Part shown: positions 63,866 to 64,000 of the stretch, in pieces | Layout of the letters: each line of letters opens with the position of its first letter | Numbering within the stretch: the first letter of the stretch is position 1 | Source of the DNA: Gimesia algae | GTDB lineage: Bacteria; Planctomycetota; Planctomycetia; Planctomycetales; Planctomycetaceae | Length of the DNA: 64,000 nucleotides | Assembly (NCBI RefSeq): GCF_007746795.1 | Contig: NZ_CP036343.1 | Coordinates: 1,740,531-1,804,530 of the forward strand | Direction of reading: 5' to 3' | Translations under genes and position numbers: made by a program | The notes under the pieces: model-generated | The model's database searches: none | What the model was told of the DNA's origin: nothing | What the model saw: the letters and a program-made list of their open reading frames with translations, nothing else

Positions 63866-64000
63866 CTATTGTGCAGCCAGTCGCTGCAATTCGGGCTTCA
63901 TTCGCCGCATCGCTACTTCAAAACTAACGGGAGGCTCATACCCGAAGTCATGTCGCGCACGACTGACATCATAATAATGAGAACTGCTGAGCTGAGACGC
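63866..64000 (-). CDS. NAD-dependent epimerase / 3-beta-HSD-like, C-terminal end (partial)
   Basis: Forty-four codons plus a stop enter from the right edge on the minus strand. The peptide contains HYYDVSRARHDFGYEPPVSF, then VAMRRMKPELQRLAAQ. This matches the C-terminal end of extended short-chain dehydrogenases of the sterol-4-carboxylate 3-dehydrogenase / nucleoside-diphosphate-sugar epimerase group, where a Y-D-x-S-R-A-R-x-D-F-G-Y pattern precedes P-x-V-S-x-E. The rest of the gene, with the nucleotide-binding motif, lies outside the window. About 185 bases separate it from pckA. Confidence 0.75.
   Translation of the reverse strand, partial: ASQLSSSHYYDVSRARHDFGYEPPVSFEVAMRRMKPELQRLAAQ

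Noticed and set aside
1..64000. tRNA, rRNA, tmRNA, SRP RNA, RNase P RNA, CRISPR arrays and insertion sequences.
   Set aside because: No cloverleaf-like, conserved core, spaced repeat or transposase signal was seen by eye. Automated searches (tRNAscan-SE, Infernal) were not possible and could still find a divergent RNA.

Overview
The window reads as a chromosome segment of a planctomycete, most likely a Gimesia or Planctomyces-like member of the Planctomycetaceae. The evidence is a Pirellula/Verrucomicrobium-type secreted heme-binding dehydrogenase, the planctomycete small protein of the DUF6800 type, several secreted proteins without a clear family, an unusually long SecA, and a Gram-negative complement (KDO transferase, two RND pumps with adaptors). 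Base composition and coding style look uniform. I see no insertion sequence, integrase, CRISPR array, rRNA or tRNA, so this is core chromosome rather than a mobile region.

Layout. 0-8 kb: the end of queA, a large cytochrome-c-type secreted protein, a small membrane protein, then a minus-strand block running from a sigma-54 activator through a HemX-like protein to hemA. 8-15 kb: panD, then an RND pump, its adaptor and a TetR/CecR-like repressor preceded by paired inverted repeats, and one unknown gene. 15-19 kb: CCA-adding enzyme, an oxidoreductase, a secreted unknown, and a 56-residue protein missing from a normal length-limited gene call. 19-25 kb: the chaperones clpB and dnaK on the minus strand, then pheA. 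26-31 kb: tpiA, secG, and the classic yicC-gmk-rpoZ-coaC-coaB run, here with coaC and coaB as separate genes. 31-39 kb: ftsK, citramalate synthase, valS and a bifunctional-nuclease-family gene. 39-47 kb: a NagB-like protein with an altered active site, a second RND adaptor and pump, and a membrane protein. 47-56 kb (minus): a FabH-like synthase, a membrane protein, metK, waaA, secA. 56-64 kb: a sulfite-oxidase-fold protein, two tandem secreted terpene-cyclase-like repeat proteins, an unknown, a gene-poor stretch, a secreted unknown, ATP-type pckA, and the tail of an NAD-dependent epimerase at the right edge.

How the genes work together. Most are housekeeping: translation (valS, cca, queA), tetrapyrrole synthesis (hemA), CoA synthesis (panD, coaC, coaB), isoleucine and phenylalanine synthesis (cimA, pheA), glycolysis and gluconeogenesis (tpiA, pckA), secretion (secA, secG), division (ftsK), proteostasis (dnaK, clpB).

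The main non-routine signals are regulatory. Near-consensus sigma-54 promoters lie on the correct strand upstream of dnaK and of secA, in a window that also encodes a sensor-less sigma-54 activator with GAFTSA in place of GAFTGA. A structured 5' leader sits between a sigma-70 promoter and metK, and two perfect hairpins precede ftsK. Among proteins, SecA carries a four-copy internal repeat in its C-terminal half, and the NagB-like enzyme has lost a catalytic aspartate.
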